Assembly: GCA_033182465.1 (NCBI GenBank)
Contig: CP137326.1
Coordinates: 1,054,001-1,118,000, forward strand
Origin: Sanghuangporus weigelae
Taxonomy: Eukaryota > Basidiomycota > Agaricomycetes > Hymenochaetales > Hymenochaetaceae
Direction: 5' to 3'
DNA: 64,000 bases
Shown here piece by piece: positions 59,708 through 64,000 of this stretch. Within the stretch, counting starts at the first letter, position 1; each line of letters starts with the position of its first letter. The notes under the pieces are model-generated. The model saw nothing but the letters and a program-made list of their open reading frames with translations, did no database searches and had not been told where the DNA came from. Position numbers and translations under genes: made by a program.

Positions 59708-60016
59708 GACCAGCTGTCCAATCCACATGAACGCCGCTTCGAGATCAAGAATTCGCGAAGCTAAGCACAGGCTCGATGACGATGATGATCCCGTGCATAT
59801 GCATGTTCCGCAATCGCGAACACAAACGCCGAGTATCTATTATTTATAGTCACCTGGAGAACGAGTCTGATGCATCCAGTCGGCGGCCGGGCGGCCAGCT
59901 CGCCAATACGAAAGGACGCCACTTCAGGGTCAAGAGTTCGAGGAGCTAAGCGTCAACTCGATGAACAATCTTATGCACGTCTTGCAATCGTGGGGCACAG
60001 CTGGTATCTATTGTAA
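59708..60016. repeat. Diverged tandem duplication, two units about 185 bp apart
   Basis: Unit 1 (59708-59845) and unit 2 (59893-60016) align over about 130 bp. Shared landmarks in order are GACCAGCT/GGCCAGCT, CCAAT, GACGCC/AACGCC, TCAAGAATTCG/TCAAGAGTTCG, GAGCTAAGC/GAAGCTAAGC, CTCGATGA, TGCA and GCAATCG, then GTATCTATT. The core (GAAGCTAAGC followed by GGCTCGATGA) recalls the internal control region of 5S rRNA genes, but the rest does not fold or match as a 5S gene by eye. It could be a repeat derived from a polymerase III gene. Confidence 0.55.
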
Positions 60017-61439
60017 CGGACTGTCTATCTCATTGCCGGCGAGCAGACCTTGTGTCCGTCGACGTACTTCGTTCTGTCCACATTCTTTACAAACTTGAGT
60101 GGATCGCTACATTCGAAATGCGTGTAAGACTGCTAGCCACCCAACAGACAGACCAGTCCACAGTCCACAGTACTACTAGTAGTGAGTGATACTTACGATA
60201 GAAGAACGTCAAGTGACAACAGACAGAACAGCAGCAACAACCAACCTGTAAAGTCTATCTGACATACGCGTGACACATAACGACTTCAAGTTAATATTTA
60301 CTTCCTGTAATGTCTAGAGTGGATATGGAAGGCTCCGGCCTCGTACACGTCCGGCATACCGCCGATAGGCAGTCAACCCGAAGGATTGATTATGGTATTG
60401 ATAACTGACAGGTCATCAAGATCCGCGCTGTCCAACCTCGCCTGACCTTCACCTCCTGCTCATCGCCGTTCGTTCATCGACACCACTCCTCTCTTAACTG
60501 CCTTTAATTAACTTCTATTGATCCGGGGCCTTTTCGTGGCTTCCCTGCTTTTGGAAGTTACCCATCCTGTCCCATGCCCATGATGAAATGATCTCGAGCC
60601 GAGCCGAGTTGGCCGAAAACCACCCATTAATCATTTTATATCTCTTCCTTTGTCGAGTACGGTGCTAGTGCTAGTACATATGCATGTGCTCTACTAGTAG
60701 CGACTCAGATTCAGATTAGATTCAGATTCACCACGCACCCGGCACGACCGAAGATCCAACTAATGTTCCATGTGCTTGCTCGCTTACTGCTTTACTCATT
60801 CCCTCGCCCGAATCGCCCGGTTACTTTGGGTATTGGGTAGTTAAAGTGGGCCAGAACGCCCGGTAAACCGCTCGAACATATCACCGGAAGTCATACATAT
60901 GTGTTGATCGCAAATCAGATAGAGATATAAATACTCTCACTCCCTCTTTACATGATTTCCGGAACGGTTGATATATATCGAGTATGTGACGTCGTATATG
61001 TATGTATGCCATTGCCATAAACCAAACCACGTTAGCGCTGAGGATCACTACAAGACTACGTAATTTATCATGTCTAATCTATGCTAAAGCTTGCATGTAA
61101 CGAACATGATGCGATTATACATACACCGTACGTATCAAATGGAAGACCTCCACTTCGCTCAAACGCTCAACATTCGAAAGAAAGGAATAATGAGAGGCGG
61201 TTATGTAATTGCGACATACCGCAAACATAAGTACTATTGTATCGAAGACGCAACGAGTTTCACAAGACAGACAGAGCGAACAGAATGCAATGTATGTACA
61301 TATAACTGTAAGTCTTATTGCATCGAATAAGTACAGTAATAAGTATATACGATACAACTCTTCCATCAACTCAGACAAGCACAGACTCGGGGACAAAATA
61401 CGCAGCTTGGTACTTGGTTAGTTAGCTATTTATCAAACA

Positions 61440-61880
61440 AATAAACGGGGGGACAGACAAAGAGGCGGAGAGACACGATTATACAAATACTATAATATGA
61501 ATATGATATTTATGTACGAGACGGAAGGATGACGAACGACCAGATAGAGATGAAGGAAGGACAAAACACGAGATATGAAAAACGAAGTCGAATAGGGAAC
61601 AAAAAAAGGAGGATAGCGGCGGATAGTAGACGCTCCAAGAAGAAAGGACGGAAGAGAACGACGATGAGGATTGTTGCGGTAGATGGATGAGTAGGTGGTC
61701 GGATTGACAAGAGCAACAGCAAGAAAAATGATAGAGAGAGAGAGAACAACGTCCATTGAGTTGTAAGAAGAAAAGCAAGAACAACAACAAGAGAAAGTAG
61801 ACACTTTCAATGACAAGAGAACGCGAACACAAAAAGCACTCAAAAAGACGAAAATGTAATAAAATACACTCAAAAAAAGT
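61440..61880. repeat. Purine-rich, strand-asymmetric tract
   Basis: For about 440 bp the plus strand is strongly enriched in A and G, with (GA)n at about 61733-61746. It lies just beyond the stop of the homeodomain gene, so that transcript would carry a pyrimidine-rich 3' untranslated region. Long minus-strand open frames there are a consequence of the bias. Confidence 0.5.
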
Positions 61881-61916
61881 CACACAGCGATCGATCCCTT
61901 GAGGAAACAGACTTGG

Positions 61917-64000
61917 TCACCGCCCATCGTCAACATTCCCCGAGCCGTTATTCGACCCATTCGTAACAGAAGTCGCAGAGGGCGGTGGGAAGACGTACCC
62001 GTGCTGGGGCATCGGCGCAGCCGCCGCAGGACTCGCAAGTTGTCCTTGCTGCGACGGCGAATATGCGTTCGATTGATGCTGCGAAGTATACCCGACCTGC
62101 GGGAGCGGGCTCGGGCCGGGTAACGAGTTCCTCGTCGTGGGGGGCGCGTACAGCTGTAGTCCTCCGCCAGAAGATAGATGCGCTTGGGAATGTAGAGCGA
62201 TAGCAGGCATACTCGCTCTTCTCTGTGCGTGCAACCCGAGGTCGTACAGCGCCGAATGGCCTAATGCCGCTTGCTGCTGCTGTCTGTACTGCTGTTGTTG
62301 CTGCTGTTGCTGGGCATACAACCCGGAATTCATCCCTAGTCCTTGGGCAGAATGCAGCTGGTGTCCCGCTTGCTGTTGCTGCGAATACCCCATACTCCCG
62401 CCAAGTCCGCCAATAAGGCCGAGCCCCATATTACTCATACCCGAGCCCATGCCCATCCCGTAGTTACTCTGTGAATGTGAGAGATGATGTGAGGACGAGA
62501 GACCATGATGCCCGTGGGAATGCGCTGGGGAGAGCCCAAGAGGCGTCCGAGCGACGTTTGAAGAGTGAGTACTGCCCAGAGGGAAAGACGGAACTGTCGT
62601 CGTCGGTCCTTGTGGTGTACGCTGAGCCGGCGCCAGGATACGTCGACGAGCCTAAACGAAAACAAAACCAATTCAATTCAAGATGAATAAATATCAGAAA
62701 TAAAATTAAAATAAAACCACTTACGTTAATCATCCAGTTGGAGACCTGGCTCATTGACAACCCTGTCGCATGACAGAGTTGTTTTTTCTCCTCCTCGCTC
62801 GGGTAGGGATGGTCGCTATGGCGATGCAACCAATCCTTTAGGAAATCCGTCGTCGGTTTCGGCAGCTTCCCGCGCCTGCGTGCGGGACGAGCAGCGACCT
62901 GAGCGGCCACTTGGGCTGCCTGGACAGCTGCAGCCGGCGAGACGTTCAGTGCGGCGGCGGCAGCTACAGCTGCACTTGTCGCAGCAGAAGCCGAAGTAGA
63001 GGACGACGGGTGCATGCGCGGCGAGGGAGAGAGCGAAGCCGTCTGCGGATGTTGCTGATTCGACGAACTCGATCCAGTATTCGCATTCGGAGAGGGGAGG
63101 ACAAGTTGACCAGCGGGAGTGAACCAGTCCTGTTGCTGATCGTTGTTCTTCGCATGCCCGGAAATACGGGGCAGGCCACCTAGTCCTGAATTTGAGTTGA
63201 AACCAAATCCACCCGAAACACCGGCAGATGCGGGAGTGTTCGTCGCAGACGAAGGGGAAGCGGAGGACCGTCCAATGGACCCCCAATCCGCACCACTCGT
63301 CAAATAATCCTTCTGACCTTGGTTGTGCTGACCATATGCAGTCTGATAGGAGGCCGAGTGCTGCTGATGCTGATGTGCAAAATCAAGAGGTGTCTGCGGG
63401 AAAGTACTGCCGGGTGTAGAGGCAAGTGTACTCGTCGGCGTTGCACCAGATCCGAACGGTGATGCGCCCGTCCCATTGCCAGAATTCGGCGTCGGGGTCG
63501 GCGTACTCCCGCTCCCGTTGCTCCCACCGCTCGTATTCCCACTATCCAAAGACGATGGCGGTGGGAACTGATACCCAGCCAGTCCAGAGGTGTCGCCAGA
63601 TGTGTCTGGAGCAGAAAGCGATGATAATGGAGACGGACCGGGACTCATTCCAGAGCTGAATCCATATCGGCCACTACCGCCTTGGTTTTGTATGTACTGT
63701 CCCTGAGTTGGTAGGGAGGAGCGCTGCGCGGAGCGCACGGCAAGTGAGTTGCTGTACAGTGACGGTAAGGAACCACGGCGCAGATCCAGACCAGTGCCAG
63801 TGACATTGAATGCGAAATTACTGCTCGGGAAGGGGCTCGAGCTCTGTCCCTGTCCCTGGCCCTGGCTCATGGCGTGTGAAGATGGAGAGGTCTGTGAGAA
63901 ACTGTGCTGCATTTGGCTTCCTAATTGTGCGAATGGCGCTTGTGCACCATGGGAGGTCGGCGGGGCACTATTTGATGTATTCTCGAGCGCCGAAAAAAGC
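61917..64000 (-). CDS. TALE homeodomain transcription factor (5' end beyond the right edge)
   Basis: Nuclear DNA-binding regulator of the TALE (three-amino-acid-loop-extension) class. Two exons are visible: from the window edge to 62725, and 62651-61917. The frame remains open to base 64000, so the start is outside the window. The homeodomain reads GKLPKPTTDFLKDWLHRHSD, HPYPSEEEKKQLCHATGLSM, then SQVSNWMIN and, after the intron, ARRRILAPA. The HSDHPYP insertion defines the TALE type. The recognition helix has Met where most TALE proteins have Phe (NWFIN). Long Ser/Gly/Asn/Thr-rich regions lie on the N-terminal side, and a Gln-rich C-terminal half with a 9-Gln run and Gly/Met-rich stretches suggests activation or condensate-type domains. 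It does not look like a mating-type HD1/HD2 pair. Target genes are unknown. Confidence 0.93.
62270..62313. repeat. CAG/CAA microsatellite encoding polyglutamine
   Basis: Interrupted trinucleotide repeat in the second exon of the homeodomain gene, encoding runs of Gln on the minus strand. Such repeats often vary in length between strains. Confidence 0.75.

Larger units (their letters stand above)
55968..61916. other. Long gene-poor region between two convergent genes
   Basis: About 5.9 kb between the 3' ends of the cdc11 gene and the homeodomain gene. A 159-codon plus-strand frame (56149-56628) is pyrimidine-rich and hydrophobic and looks like 3' untranslated sequence. Other frames (such as 58027-58344 and 59007-59228) have no signatures. 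It contains a diverged tandem repeat (59708-60016), a short ATTCAG-rich repeat near 60710-60735, a TATAAATA-like box near 60925 and a purine-rich tract (61440-61880). A non-coding RNA or an unrecognised gene is possible. Confidence 0.5.

Noticed and set aside
61479-61883. Several overlapping minus-strand frames over 100 codons rich in Ser, Phe and Leu
   Set aside because: Consequence of the purine-rich plus strand; three overlapping frames are open at once, which is a composition effect.
61917-64000. Mating-type homeodomain (HD1/HD2) locus
   Set aside because: The homeodomain is TALE type, but there is no divergent partner homeodomain gene or MIP1 neighbour in the window, and the long Gln/Gly/Ser-rich architecture fits a general regulator better. 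The gene to the right is not visible, so this rests on partial context.

Overview
The window is a stretch of fungal nuclear DNA, most likely from an agaricomycete basidiomycete. Genes are compact and cut by many short GT-AG introns, mostly 47-70 nt. The gene set is typical of mushroom-forming fungi: Zn2Cys6 regulators of the basidiomycete type, a vip1-type RRM protein, a cdc11/Nud1 scaffold, a WD40-M20 Dug2 protein and a ricin-type mushroom lectin. No prokaryotic operon structure, virus or CRISPR array was seen. Species was not determined. Gene models come from reading both strands by eye; where exon lengths are said to sum to whole codons I counted them.

Layout. 1-0.8 kb: 5' part of a Zn2Cys6 regulator that runs off the left edge. 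2.1-4.6 kb: carnitine O-acetyltransferase with a PKL C-terminus. 4.6-9.7 kb: mostly gene-poor, with one small acidic protein. 9.7-17.2 kb: a small Ser-rich protein, a SAM methyltransferase, an unresolved gene, vip1 and a DHR2/DHX33-type DEAH helicase. 17.6-18.3 kb: a 659-bp hAT transposon deletion derivative with 17-bp terminal inverted repeats, an 8-bp target duplication and a relic of the hAT C-terminal dimerisation exon. 18.4-21.8 kb: tandem duplicate of a short-chain dehydrogenase, one copy intact and one a pseudogene. 22-29 kb: NSE2/MMS21 SUMO ligase, a Sec14-like lipid-transfer protein, a thiamine-diphosphate enzyme pseudogene and a WrbA-type quinone reductase. 29.4-38 kb: Dug2, an RPAP3-like TPR protein, a DUF202 membrane protein, an unresolved gene and a beta-trefoil lectin. 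38-45.7 kb: one disordered protein, little other coding, and a 459-bp PIF/Harbinger-like MITE. 45.7-49.1 kb: a second Zn2Cys6 regulator related to the first. 50.4-56 kb: the cdc11/Nud1 scaffold. 56-61.9 kb: about 6 kb without a convincing gene but with a diverged tandem repeat and a strand-biased purine tract. 61.9-64 kb: a TALE homeodomain regulator that runs off the right edge.

The genes do not form an obvious pathway cluster. They are mainly housekeeping functions (acyl-carnitine metabolism, ribosome or splicing helicase, SMC5/6 SUMO ligation, glutathione turnover, R2TP co-chaperone, septation signalling) mixed with regulators and remnants of duplication and transposition. I did not find a convincing undescribed multi-gene system. 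The most informative structures are the two non-autonomous DNA transposons, the decaying SDR tandem pair with a conserved TGACGTCA promoter element, the recently inactivated ThDP gene, and two genes whose coding blocks are clear but whose family I could not name.
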